From Dinoroseobacter sp. (GTDB lineage: Bacteria; Pseudomonadota; Alphaproteobacteria; Rhodobacterales; Rhodobacteraceae): a stretch of DNA of 64,000 nucleotides. The position numbers were made by a program, and so were the translations under genes. The notes under the pieces are model-generated. The model was not told the DNA's origin and ran no database searches. It saw only the letters and a list, made by a program, of their open reading frames with translations. The DNA lies in NCBI GenBank assembly GCA_017643385.1, contig JAEPNN010000001.1, forward strand, positions 248,001 to 312,000, written 5' to 3'. Below, in pieces: positions 7,986 through 16,850 of the stretch; position 1 is the first letter of the stretch, and every line of letters begins with the position of its first letter.

Positions 7986-8914
7986 AGGTTCAAGCCATTC
8001 TCAATGGTAGAATCCTGCCGGATCCGGGAGATGAATGTGGCGTAGTCGCCAACGCATTCAACAGGCGTTGTATATCCACCATCTTCACGCTTATCGACCA
8101 CCATAATCCCAGGAGCTTCCCGGAGGATATCACGGGCCTCATCTTCGTCCAGAAAATCCTCGAACTCGATATTTACGGCTTCGGAATGACCCACAAATAC
8201 TGGAACGCGAACGCAGGTCGCCGTTACCTTGATTTTTGTATCGATGATTTTCTTCGTTTCCGCGACCATCTTCCATTCTTCCTTGGTCGAACCATCGTCC
8301 ATGAAGACATCGATATGCGGTATCACGTTGAAGGCAATCTGCTTGGTGAACTTCACGGCAGGCTTATCATCGACAGGATTATAAATGGATTTGGTCTGAT
8401 CCCAAAGCTCGTCGATGCCATCTTTGCCCGCGCCGGACACAGATTGATAGGTCGATACAACCACACGCTTGATACGCGCACGATCGTGAAGTGGCTTTAG
8501 CGCGACGACCATCTGCGCGGTCGAGCAATTGGGGTTCGCGATGATGTTCTTCTTGGTATAGCCCTCGACAGCCTCCGGGTTAACCTCCGGAACGACCAGG
8601 GGAATTTCGGGATCATAGCGATACAGCGAAGAGTTATCGATGACCACGCACCCGGCCTTGGCTGCGCGGGGAGCGTGTTCTTTGGTCGGACCTGACCCAA
8701 CGGCAAAGAGGGCGATGTCCCAGCCGGTGAAGTCGAAGGTTTCTAGGTCCTTGGTCTTGAGGGTGGTGTCTCCAAAGCTGACTTCGGTTCCAAGTGATTT
8801 GCGCGATGCAAGTACCGCAATTTCATCGACTGGAAACTGGCGCTCGGCCAGGATGTTCAGCATTTCGCGTCCCACGTTTCCCGTGGCGCCCGCGACGACG
8901 ACCCTATAGCCCAT
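7892..8914 (-). CDS. asd: Aspartate-semialdehyde dehydrogenase
   Basis: Makes L-aspartate 4-semialdehyde from aspartyl phosphate with NADPH, the branch point to lysine/diaminopimelate, threonine and methionine. The 340-residue protein has the nucleotide-binding start YRVVVAGATGNVGREMLNIL, the catalytic Cys in IIANPNCSTAQMVVAL and the region SVSGAGKDGIDEL. The start at 8914 is set by GGAGAGG seven bases upstream; an in-frame ATG at 8935 lacks such a site. Length is normal. The downstream gene encodes the PagL-like protein, whose reading frame overlaps the asd 3' end. Confidence 0.97.
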   Translation of the reverse strand: MGYRVVVAGATGNVGREMLNILAERQFPVDEIAVLASRKSLGTEVSFGDTTLKTKDLETFDFTGWDIALFAVGSGPTKEHAPRAAKAGCVVIDNSSLYRYDPEIPLVVPEVNPEAVEGYTKKNIIANPNCSTAQMVVALKPLHDRARIKRVVVSTYQSVSGAGKDGIDELWDQTKSIYNPVDDKPAVKFTKQIAFNVIPHIDVFMDDGSTKEEWKMVAETKKIIDTKIKVTATCVRVPVFVGHSEAVNIEFEDFLDEDEARDILREAPGIMVVDKREDGGYTTPVECVGDYATFISRIRQDSTIENGLNLWCVSDNLRKGAALNAVQIAETLGTRCLKKG

Positions 8915-9120
8915 TTGGACCTCTCCTTTGTTCATGTCGGGTGTGACGCGCCCCCTTACCGGATCAAGTTCACAAGTGAAAGAGGGCCGAGGGCGCAGGT
9001 CACTTTAACAACTGCCCAAAAAATAGGCGGAGATTTTGAAACTACGGAGACAAGCTTTGGTTTATGGCTGTTTACAAGGCACTTGCTTGCGGTTCGTATT
9101 TTTCGCGATAGCGTTGCATC

Positions 9121-10545
9121 ATGTCTGAACGAGTATTTTTTGATGAGATGCGCGGCACAACCGACACGGTGCGACCGCCCTACGCCGATTACAACGACTG
9201 GTTTGATGCAGAAGATCCAAAAAGATTGCGCCGTAAAGCGGCTGAAGCGGAGAATCTGTTTCGGCTGACAGGAATTACCTTCAACGTATACGCTGAAGCT
9301 GAAGCGCAAGAGCGTTTGATCCCCTTCGATATTGTGCCCCGTGTTCTTTCAGGTCGCGAGTGGGCGCGGCTGAGCGCTGGTATCGAACAGCGGGTGCGCG
9401 CGGTGAACGCGTTTCTTTATGACATCTATCACCGGCAAGAGATTCTAAGGGCGGGTCGGATACCGATCGAGATGATCGCCAAGAATGATGCATTCTTGCC
9501 CGAGATGATCGGGGTCATGCCGCCAGGGCAAGTCTATACTCATATTGTCGGAACTGACCTCGTTCGAACGGGCCCAGATGACTTCTATGTATTGGAAGAC
9601 AACGCCAGAACGCCGTCTGGGGTTTCCTACATGTTGGAAAACCGGGAAACCATGCTGCAGATGTTCCCCGAGCTGTTCATCAAGAACCGGGTTCGGCCGG
9701 TGAACAACTATCCCAAGCTACTGCGTCGGTCCTTGTCGGCATGCGCGCCGGAAGTTGCGGGTGAACAGCCAGTCGTCGCGGTGTTAACGCCTGGCATTCA
9801 TAACTCAGCTTACTATGAGCACTCGTTCCTAGCAGATCAGATGGGCGTTGAGCTTGTCGAAGGCCATGACCTCAAAGTTGTGGACGGGCGCGTCGCAATG
9901 CGCACCACACGAGGCTATCAGGCCATTGATGTGCTCTATCGTCGTGTGGATGACGACTATCTCGATCCCCTGACTTTCCGACCGGATAGCTTACTGGGTG
10001 TGCCGGGTATCATGGATGTTTATCGCGCGGGTGGAATTACGATCGCGAATGCACCGGGAACAGGGATTGCGGATGACAAGGCCATCTACAGCTATATGCC
10101 GGACATTGTCGAATTCTATACCGGTGAGAAAGCTATCCTGAAAAATGTTCCGACATGGCGGTGTTCGGAGAAAGACGCGCTGGCTTACGTGCTGGACAAC
10201 CTTGCCGATCTCGTTGTGAAGGAGGTTCATGGTTCAGGTGGGTACGGGATGCTTGTGGGCCCTGCGGCCAGCAAGAAAGAAATCGCAGCCTTCCGGGAAA
10301 AGCTGATGGCCAAGCCGGATAACTACATTGCCCAACCCACCTTGTCGTTATCCACCGTTCCGATTTTCACCAAAGCTGGGCTGGCCCCGCGTCATGTGGA
10401 CTTGCGCCCCTTTGCGTTGGTTTCGCCGCAGCGGATCGATCTGACGCCCGGGGGGCTGACACGTGTTGCGTTGAAGGAAGGGTCGCTTGTTGTGAACTCG
10501 TCCCAAGGGGGCGGGACCAAGGACACCTGGGTTTTGGAGGGCTAG
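9121..10545 (+). CDS. Circularly permuted ATP-grasp protein (Anbu cluster)
   Basis: A 474-residue protein of the circularly permuted type 2 ATP-grasp family (DUF404/DUF407). ATP-grasp enzymes form amide or ester bonds through an acyl-phosphate. Recognisable stretches are LVRTGPDDFYVLEDNARTPS, GVSYMLENRETML, VVKEVHGSGGYGMLVGP (ATP-binding loop) and DLRPFALVSP near the end. It opens a tight four-gene run (alpha-E, transglutaminase, Anbu peptidase), the next gene starting 3 bp after its stop. That set is known from comparative genomics and has been proposed to make or attach a small peptide modification; the substrate is unknown. Confidence 0.93.
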   Translation: MSERVFFDEMRGTTDTVRPPYADYNDWFDAEDPKRLRRKAAEAENLFRLTGITFNVYAEAEAQERLIPFDIVPRVLSGREWARLSAGIEQRVRAVNAFLYDIYHRQEILRAGRIPIEMIAKNDAFLPEMIGVMPPGQVYTHIVGTDLVRTGPDDFYVLEDNARTPSGVSYMLENRETMLQMFPELFIKNRVRPVNNYPKLLRRSLSACAPEVAGEQPVVAVLTPGIHNSAYYEHSFLADQMGVELVEGHDLKVVDGRVAMRTTRGYQAIDVLYRRVDDDYLDPLTFRPDSLLGVPGIMDVYRAGGITIANAPGTGIADDKAIYSYMPDIVEFYTGEKAILKNVPTWRCSEKDALAYVLDNLADLVVKEVHGSGGYGMLVGPAASKKEIAAFREKLMAKPDNYIAQPTLSLSTVPIFTKAGLAPRHVDLRPFALVSPQRIDLTPGGLTRVALKEGSLVVNSSQGGGTKDTWVLEG

Positions 10546-10548
10546 GGG

Positions 10549-11490
10549 ATGCTTGGAAAAACTGCAGGCGGTCTCTACTGGCTCTTTCGCTACATGGAGC
10601 GTTCTGAAAACCTTGCTCGTTTGATCAGCGCTGGGCAGCGGATTGCCCTGACGCGGTCCAGCACGGCTCCAGATGAATGGGAGTCAATCGTTGCCACTGC
10701 CGGTGTTCGCGAGGCCTATCTTGAAAAATATGACGCCTTCGAGGGGCCAAGCGTCATAGACTTCATTTTGCGCGACAAGGACAACCTGTCTTCAGTCATG
10801 TCGGTAATCGAAGCCGCGCGGAATAACGCGAGAACTGTGCGGACTGCGCTGACCCGCGAAGTTTGGGAAGCGGTCAACGAATGCTGGATGTTGTTGAAAG
10901 ACGCGCTAGCCCGTCGTGTCTCTGACCGTGATCTGCCTCAGGTTCTGGCCATGATCCGGCAGCGTAGCGCGTTTGTGCGGGGTGCGCTGCACGGCACAAT
11001 GGTACGTAATGACAGTTACGATTTCGCCCGGATCGGGACGTTTATTGAACGGGCTGACAGCACTGCACGCATTCTGGATGTGAAGTACTATGTGCTTTTA
11101 CCCTCCGCTCACCATGTTGGGACGTCGATCGACAATGTGCATTGGGAAACCATCCTTAGGTCGGTAAGTGCGGATGGATCATTTCGATATCTGCATGGTG
11201 CCGAGGCCCGTCCGCGATTGATTGCGGACTTCCTGATACTGGATCGGCGACTGCCCAGAAGCCTTGCGTTTTGCTACTCAAAGATTGGCGATAACCTGTC
11301 CTATCTGGAAAGCGACTATGGAATGCGGCTGCCCTGTCACGATTTATCGGATGAGGTGTGCGAGCGGTTCCGCAACGCGACCATCGATATGGTGTTTGAA
11401 AAAGGGCTACACGAATTTCTGCAGCGGTTCATCCAGGACAATAACCGTCTAGGTCAGCAGATCGAAGCCGACTACAGGTTTACGGGGTGA
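10549..11490 (+). CDS. Alpha-E domain-containing protein (Anbu cluster)
   Basis: A 313-residue, almost entirely helical protein of the alpha-E (DUF403) family. It starts MLGKTAGGLYWLFRYMERSE, the typical family N-terminus, and carries ARIGTFIERADSTARILDVK and the conserved SLAFCYSKIGDNL region. Alpha-E proteins occur next to permuted ATP-grasp proteins and sometimes fused to them, and are thought to act with them. A strong site (GGAGGGCTAGGGG) lies just before the ATG. Its stop overlaps the start of the transglutaminase gene. Biochemical role not established. Confidence 0.93.
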   Translation: MLGKTAGGLYWLFRYMERSENLARLISAGQRIALTRSSTAPDEWESIVATAGVREAYLEKYDAFEGPSVIDFILRDKDNLSSVMSVIEAARNNARTVRTALTREVWEAVNECWMLLKDALARRVSDRDLPQVLAMIRQRSAFVRGALHGTMVRNDSYDFARIGTFIERADSTARILDVKYYVLLPSAHHVGTSIDNVHWETILRSVSADGSFRYLHGAEARPRLIADFLILDRRLPRSLAFCYSKIGDNLSYLESDYGMRLPCHDLSDEVCERFRNATIDMVFEKGLHEFLQRFIQDNNRLGQQIEADYRFTG

Positions 11491-12296
11491 TGGGTATGCG
11501 GATGAAGATTAAGCATGTCACCTCGTATCACTACGAAGAACCGGTGTCTTATGCGCTTCAGCAATTGCGACTGACCCCCAAAACGCGCCCGGGTCAGAAA
11601 GTGATCAGCTGGACCACTAGTGTCGAAGGTGGGACGCTGCAGGTGGCCTTCGATGATGAACATTTCAATCAGGTGCAGCTCATTTCGTTCGAATCGGATG
11701 TGCAGGATGTGACCATTTCCTGTGAAGGCGAGGTCGAAGTTGAAGACCTCAATGGCGTGTTCGGTGAACACTCGGGCTTCATGCCACTTTGGATGTTTGA
11801 GCGGTCGACTGAACTGACGCGCCCCGGGCCGCTTATCCGTAAGCTGGCGCGGGATCTTGCCGGGGAAGAAAACGAACTGGCAAGCATGCATGCGCTGTCG
11901 GAACGTTTGCAGGAACTTGTGGTTTATGAACCGGGACAAACCTCGGTCTCAACGCCTGCAGAAGACGTCTTGGCCGCTGGCAAAGGCGTTTGTCAGGATC
12001 ACGCGCACGTATTTATCTCGACCGCGCGCCAGATGGGGCTGCCCGCTCGATATGTGTCTGGATACCTGATGATGTCGGACCGGGTGGATCAGGACGCCAC
12101 GCATGCTTGGGCAGAGGTCTATTTGCCGGGCTTGGGCTGGGTCGGCTTTGATGTGTCCAATGGTGTTTGCCCGGATGCGCGTTATGTGCGGGTCGCGACG
12201 GGTCTGGACTATGCCGACGCAGCGCCTGTATCTGGCATGAGATTCGGAGAGGGCGCCGAGAGGCTGGCTGTGCAGGTGCAGGTCCAGCAGCAATAG
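11487..12296 (+). CDS. Transglutaminase-like protein (Anbu cluster)
   Basis: A 269-residue protein with an N-terminal bacterial transglutaminase-like beta domain (about 3-85, KIKHVTSYHYEEPVSYALQQ) and a papain-like catalytic core. The Cys lies in AAGKGVCQDHAHVFISTARQ, the His in DQDATHAWAEVYLPGLGW and the Asp in VGFDVSNG. Such proteins may be amidases or peptidases acting on isopeptide bonds. GTG 11487, ATG 11490 and ATG 11496 are all possible starts; I give the longest. It overlaps the alpha-E gene and precedes Anbu by 24 bp. Confidence 0.93.
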   Translation: MMGMRMKIKHVTSYHYEEPVSYALQQLRLTPKTRPGQKVISWTTSVEGGTLQVAFDDEHFNQVQLISFESDVQDVTISCEGEVEVEDLNGVFGEHSGFMPLWMFERSTELTRPGPLIRKLARDLAGEENELASMHALSERLQELVVYEPGQTSVSTPAEDVLAAGKGVCQDHAHVFISTARQMGLPARYVSGYLMMSDRVDQDATHAWAEVYLPGLGWVGFDVSNGVCPDARYVRVATGLDYADAAPVSGMRFGEGAERLAVQVQVQQQ

Positions 12297-12320
12297 GCGA
12301 GACTAAGTGGGGCTGGGGCA

Positions 12321-13058
12321 ATGACCTATTGTGTCGGACTGCGGTTGAACCGCGGTTTGGTATTTATGTCGGACACGCGCACGAACGCGGGTATCGACAA
12401 CATCTCGACCTTTCGGAAGATGAAAACCTGGGAGACCAAAGGCGAACGCGTCGTCACGGTGATGTCTGCCGGAAACTTGGCGACCACTCAATCGGTGGTG
12501 TCCTTACTGGACGAACGAATGAAGGCGCCTGCAGAGCGGAATTCGACGGTGTTCGAAGCCCCCTCAATGTTTCAGGTGGCGCGTCTCGTTGGGCAGACCT
12601 TGCGTGAAGTCATTCAGGCAAACGCAGACACTGGAGAACGTGCGGACGCAGGGTTCAACGCAACCATGATAGTTGGCGGTCAGATCAAAGGCAGCGAGCC
12701 ACGCTTGTTTCTGGTTTACCCTGAAGGCAATTTTATCGAAGCCAGTCAGGATACGCCCTTCTTTCAGATTGGCGAGACCAAGTATGGCCGGCCGATCATT
12801 ATCCGTGCCTACGATCCGGACATGAGTTTCGAGCAGGCGATCAAACTGCTGCTGGTCAGCTTTGATTCCACAATTAAAGCTAACCTTTCAGTTGGGGCGC
12901 CGCTCGATGTGTCGGTCTATGAAACTGGAAGCTATCGGAAAGGCACGCACCAGCGGGTCGAAGGGGATGATCCATATTTTCGGACCGTATCGAATGGCTG
13001 GGGAGAAGCACTGAAGCTTGCCTTTGACAGCCTTCCGGACTTCTCCTTCGACAGATAG
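12321..13058 (+). CDS. Anbu, bacterial proteasome-like peptidase
   Basis: A 245-residue Ntn-hydrolase of the Anbu (ancestral beta subunit) class, related to HslV and proteasome beta subunits. After Met removal it would start with the catalytic Thr (MTYCVGLRLNRGLVFMSDTR), followed by the conserved Asp of SDTRTNAG and the Lys of TFRKM. Later features include SAGNLATTQSVVSLLDERM and a GETKYGRPI stretch. Anbu has been described to assemble into open or helical rings without a clear ATPase partner. It closes the ATP-grasp/alpha-E/transglutaminase unit and could degrade or trim the product of that system. Confidence 0.93.
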   Translation: MTYCVGLRLNRGLVFMSDTRTNAGIDNISTFRKMKTWETKGERVVTVMSAGNLATTQSVVSLLDERMKAPAERNSTVFEAPSMFQVARLVGQTLREVIQANADTGERADAGFNATMIVGGQIKGSEPRLFLVYPEGNFIEASQDTPFFQIGETKYGRPIIIRAYDPDMSFEQAIKLLLVSFDSTIKANLSVGAPLDVSVYETGSYRKGTHQRVEGDDPYFRTVSNGWGEALKLAFDSLPDFSFDR

Positions 13059-13067
13059 GGTCGATGC

Positions 13068-14972
13068 TCAGTCAGCGACGGGTGAGGTTTTCTCGCCTGT
13101 TGCGCGAATCTCAGTCATCTCTTTGCCAAGCTCGTCTTGCCACGGGCCAACGACCTCGCGGACACGTTCAATGTATTCCTGGTTCTCCATTGCGGGGACG
13201 CCTGGGATATAGGCATCAGCGACCTCGATCATCGCGCGACGATCCATTTTATCATAAGCGTCTGCCATTGCCTTTGCATGATCCGTTGGGATTCCCAAAG
13301 CCTCGAAGGCAGACCGGCCCATCCGGATTGAGCTGTCATAGGTTTCGCGAATGATGTCCCTGCATCCAACGGCATAGAGTTCATACACATGGTGACGGTT
13401 AATTGCACGGGCCATGACGTGAAGGTTCGGGTAATTCTTCACCGCATATTCGACCAGTTCCGTGATCTTTTCTTCTTCATCAATTGCAACGACCAGCAGC
13501 TTAGCCTCATCAATTCCGGCTGCGTGCAAAAGGTCCGGTCGTGTTGCATCGCCGTAGTAAGTTTGCGCACCAAACGCGCGCATATTGTCAATCTGGCGGG
13601 AGTTGTAATCAATCACTGTGTTAGGAAATCCGGCTGTTGTCAGCATTCGACTGATCATGCCGCCGACGCGGCCACGGCCTGCGATTATAATGTGATTTGC
13701 CTCATCAATTTCGTCGGCTTCGCGGCTTTCCTCAGCGCTGTATCTTGGTGCGATTACGCGATCATAGGCGATGAACAAAGCGGGCGTCAGAAGCATGGAC
13801 AGGGCTACAACCAGCAGAAGCTGATCAGCGATGACTGACGGGATCGCCCCGTTGGCGACGGTGAAAGACAGAAGCACGAACCCGAATTCACCTGCCTGCG
13901 CAAGACCAAGCGTAAAGAGCCAACGATCTCCACCACGCAATCCAAAAACAGTCCCCAGGACATAAAGGATCGTTGCCTTCAGCACGATCAAACCGACGGT
14001 TAGGGCAAGGATCGAACCTAGGTCTTCCGAGAGCAGCGCGAAGTCGATACCGGCACCAACCGTCATGAAGAACAGACCGAGCAGAAGTCCTTTGAAGGGA
14101 TCGATGTCGGATTCCAGTTCGTGGCGGTATTCGCTATTGGCGAGAACCACGCCCGCAAGAAATGTACCCAAAGCTGGGGACAGGCCGACAAGGCTCATCA
14201 GAAGCGCGATGCCCACAACTATCATCAACGCAGTTGCCGTGAAAAGTTCGCGAAGGCGCGCAACCGCTATGAAACGGAAAATGGGGCGCGTCAGATAACT
14301 TCCGCCCAGTATGACCACACCAATCGCGCCAAAAGTCACAAGGGCGGTTTGCCACCCGTTCAGTCCGTCGACAAGGCTCAGCGTGGGTCCATGGTCGTCA
14401 CTAGCGTCTCCACCTGAATGACCGCCAGCCATGCCATCGCCAACGACGTGGAGCAGTTCGGGCACGGCCAGCAAGGGAATCACCGCAAGCATCGGAATGA
14501 CCGCGATGTCTTGGAACAACAGAACCGAGAAGCTCGATTGCCCGCCGTCCGACTTCATCAGGCCCTTTTCATTGAGCGTCTGAAGAACGATGGCCGTCGA
14601 TGACAGCGCGAGCACAAAGCCGATTGAAAGAGCAATGCTCCAGGATTGTCCAAAGAGCATGGCAATCCCCATCACCGCAATCGCTGTGATCGCCACCTGC
14701 CCGCCACCGAGCCCCAGAAGCTTAGCGCGCATTTGCCAAAGCATTTTGGGTTCCAGCTCGAGGCCCACAAGAAACAACATCATTACCACGCCAAATTCGG
14801 CGAAATGCTGGATCGAGATCACATCAACATTCAGCAAAGCCAACAACGGGCCGATAAGAATACCTGCAATCAGATAACCTAGGACTGAGCCTAGTCCCAG
14901 GCGGGCTGCGATTGGAACTGAGACGACACCAGCAATCAGAAACAAGAAAGCAAGGAGGAGAAAGTCGGTCAT
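13068..14972 (-). CDS. CPA2 family monovalent cation:proton antiporter with TrkA-N domain
   Basis: A 634-residue KefB/KefC-type antiporter. The N-terminal part has about 12-13 membrane segments, starting MTDFLLLAFLFLIAGVVSVP, and holds the characteristic GQVAITAIAVMG and FLAGVVLANSEYRHELESDI. The C-terminal cytosolic domain (about 410-530) is a Rossmann-type TrkA-N/RCK regulator (IIAGRGRVGGMISRMLTTAG). The family exchanges K+ or Na+ for H+, often gated by glutathione conjugates or nucleotides. A charged tail ends the protein. It converges on the Anbu gene with 9 bp between stops. The start at 14972 removes an unlikely 11-residue extension. Confidence 0.93.
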   Translation of the reverse strand: MTDFLLLAFLFLIAGVVSVPIAARLGLGSVLGYLIAGILIGPLLALLNVDVISIQHFAEFGVVMMLFLVGLELEPKMLWQMRAKLLGLGGGQVAITAIAVMGIAMLFGQSWSIALSIGFVLALSSTAIVLQTLNEKGLMKSDGGQSSFSVLLFQDIAVIPMLAVIPLLAVPELLHVVGDGMAGGHSGGDASDDHGPTLSLVDGLNGWQTALVTFGAIGVVILGGSYLTRPIFRFIAVARLRELFTATALMIVVGIALLMSLVGLSPALGTFLAGVVLANSEYRHELESDIDPFKGLLLGLFFMTVGAGIDFALLSEDLGSILALTVGLIVLKATILYVLGTVFGLRGGDRWLFTLGLAQAGEFGFVLLSFTVANGAIPSVIADQLLLVVALSMLLTPALFIAYDRVIAPRYSAEESREADEIDEANHIIIAGRGRVGGMISRMLTTAGFPNTVIDYNSRQIDNMRAFGAQTYYGDATRPDLLHAAGIDEAKLLVVAIDEEEKITELVEYAVKNYPNLHVMARAINRHHVYELYAVGCRDIIRETYDSSIRMGRSAFEALGIPTDHAKAMADAYDKMDRRAMIEVADAYIPGVPAMENQEYIERVREVVGPWQDELGKEMTEIRATGEKTSPVAD

Positions 14973-15323
14973 GAGCGGAGGCCTGTTAAATCGCGTTCCC
15001 GGCACAGTAAACGAATATGTCTGAAGAATACTATGGGAAACCCGACTGAGATAGATTGTGAACCGTTGCTACACGATTTCCGGTCTCCTCAATAAGATCA
15101 TCAAACCACAGGCGACCTCTTTGAGTACTTCCAGCTCAAACCTCCAGCCTTTCGACGATAATGTGCGCTTTGCATGATCAAACTCTGTCCTGAAAATAAG
15201 GTTACGCATCCGCGGCGAAGACTTCGGGGAGGCACGAGTTGAATTGAAAAGACGATCCCATTGCCTAAGTCGCATTTTTTTGAAAGGGGAGACACGCGTG
15301 AACAAAGGCGCTTGGGAGAAGAT
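14973..15323. other. 351-bp intergenic stretch
   Basis: Separates the divergent antiporter and SDR genes and should hold promoters for both. A minus-strand frame at 15069-15209 could encode 46 residues beginning MRNLIFRTEFDHAKRTL, but it lacks a ribosome site and I do not call it. No tRNA, repeat or convincing terminator was seen. Confidence 0.4.
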
Positions 15324-16067
15324 ATGGCAAACTCAGTCGTTATCACTGGCGGGAACCGCGGTATTGGGCGCTCGCTGACAGAAGGGTTCTTGGAAGCGGG
15401 GTACAATGTTGTTGTGGGCGCAAGACAGGCTCTTGGCGTTGAAGATATTGCGCCCGGACGCGTCAAGTTTGTTGCGATGGATGTACGCAACGAAGTCGAT
15501 CACACAAAGTTAACCGACGCCGCCGATGAAATGGGCCCGTTTTCGGCATTTGTAAACAACGCAGGTTTTTCTGCGTGGTCTCCAATCGGGGAGATCACGG
15601 ATGACTTCTTTGATACGATGATGGCCACCAATCTGAAGGGCGCTTTTTGGGGATGCAAAGCCGCCTCCGCTGCTCTGTCTGAGGGCGGTTCGATCATCAA
15701 CATCTCATCCATGGCAGCAAAACGCGGGAGCGCCAACAATTCGGTATATTGTGCAACCAAATTTGGCATGAATGGCCTTACACAAAGCCTTGCCAAGGAA
15801 CTTGGCCCAAGGGGGATCCGCGTGAATGCAATTTGCCCGGTTCTTGTCCGAACCGATGGACTTATTGAAGCACTAGAAGTCGAGAACTCACCAGCCAAAG
15901 GTGACCCTGAGACATTCCTCGAAAATTTCCGCACCAGCCAAGCTGCTCTGGAGCGGCTTCCAACAGGCCAAGAAGTGGCAAATTATGCTGTTTGGTTAGC
16001 CTCTGATGCCGCAAGCGCGATGACAGGTCAGTGCGTGAATGTGGATTGCGGGGTCTTTCCGCAATGA
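15324..16067 (+). CDS. SDR family oxidoreductase (sugar-acid cluster)
   Basis: A 247-residue classical short-chain dehydrogenase. The NAD(P)-binding motif is VVITGGNRGIGRSLTEGF, the structural NNAG motif is in FVNNAGFSAW, and the catalytic Ser, Tyr and Lys are in INISSMAAKRGS and SVYCATKFGMNGL. The start at 15324 is fixed by GGGAG five bases upstream. Its stop overlaps the ATG of a Kdo-type cytidylyltransferase gene (ATGA) and a KdsC-like phosphatase follows. By context it probably oxidises or reduces a sugar acid or its precursor for the surface polysaccharide. SDR plus CMP-sugar synthetase pairs also occur in nonulosonic-acid loci such as PtmA/PtmB. Confidence 0.9.
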   Translation: MANSVVITGGNRGIGRSLTEGFLEAGYNVVVGARQALGVEDIAPGRVKFVAMDVRNEVDHTKLTDAADEMGPFSAFVNNAGFSAWSPIGEITDDFFDTMMATNLKGAFWGCKAASAALSEGGSIINISSMAAKRGSANNSVYCATKFGMNGLTQSLAKELGPRGIRVNAICPVLVRTDGLIEALEVENSPAKGDPETFLENFRTSQAALERLPTGQEVANYAVWLASDAASAMTGQCVNVDCGVFPQ

Positions 16068-16846
16068 CCCGCGTTATTGGCATCATTCCCTGCCACCTGG
16101 CGTCTGTTAGGTTCCCTAGGAAAATCCTGTTTCCCTTCGCCGGACTGGCAATGGTTGAACATGTGCGCAGACGAGCATTGATGGCCAACGGTATTGATGA
16201 CGTTATCGTTGCAACCTGCGATGATGAGATCGAAGATGTGGTCCTGAAGGGTGGGGGAAAGGTCGTTCGCACTGCTAACACCCATACCAACGGAACAAGC
16301 CGCATTGCCGAAGCCGTCAAAGAAATCGATTGTGAGCATGTTGTGTTATTGCAAGGGGATGAGCCCCTTTTGCTTCCGTCGCATGTCGAAGCCCTTATTG
16401 CGGGTATTCACGCCCATCCAGACGCGGACGTCTGGAACGTGACGGGTCCGATCGAACAACCCGAAGAGCTTGACCGTCACTCTTTTGTCAAATGTGCTGT
16501 CGCACCAGGCAACCAGATCCTCTATTGTTTCCGACGCTCCCCATCTACGGCGAAGTTTGACGTTCAGCGAAGCTACATCAGAAAAATCTTGGGCCTATTT
16601 GCGTTTCGGCGGGACGCGTTGTTGAAGATCGCTGCAGCAGAGCCCAGTCCAGTCGAGCGCGCAGAATCCATCGAACAAATGCGCTTGATCGAATATGGGC
16701 GCAAATTGGTTTCTGTTCCGGTCGATGAATCGCTGCCATCGGTTAATGAACCGTACGAGGCAGATATCGTGCTGGAAAAAATTCAGACCGATCCTGTCCA
16801 ACAGGCCCTTCTTTCTCGGGTCTTGAACGGTGAGACAAAAGGTTAG
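16064..16846 (+). CDS. Kdo/acylneuraminate-type cytidylyltransferase (KdsB-like)
   Basis: A 260-residue CMP-sugar synthetase resembling KdsB, which activates 3-deoxy-ulosonic acids with CTP. The nucleotide-binding segment reads IIPCHLASVRFPRKILFPFA instead of the usual PARYxSxRxPGKPL, keeping the Arg and Lys but losing the Gly before the Lys. The HVVLLQGDEPLLLPSHVEAL motif, the IRKILGLFAFRRDAL region and SIEQMRLIEYG are all present. It overlaps the SDR stop by 4 bp and a KdsC-like phosphatase follows by 4 bp. No KdsA-like synthase is in the window. It may activate Kdo or a related ulosonic acid of the capsule rather than of lipid A. Confidence 0.85.
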   Translation: MTRVIGIIPCHLASVRFPRKILFPFAGLAMVEHVRRRALMANGIDDVIVATCDDEIEDVVLKGGGKVVRTANTHTNGTSRIAEAVKEIDCEHVVLLQGDEPLLLPSHVEALIAGIHAHPDADVWNVTGPIEQPEELDRHSFVKCAVAPGNQILYCFRRSPSTAKFDVQRSYIRKILGLFAFRRDALLKIAAAEPSPVERAESIEQMRLIEYGRKLVSVPVDESLPSVNEPYEADIVLEKIQTDPVQQALLSRVLNGETKG

Positions 16847-16850
16847 GAAC

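Noticed and set aside
15069-15305. Minus-strand frame of up to 78 codons between the antiporter and SDR genes
   Set aside because: No ribosome site before its ATG choices, mixed composition and no recognisable domain; treated as spacer.
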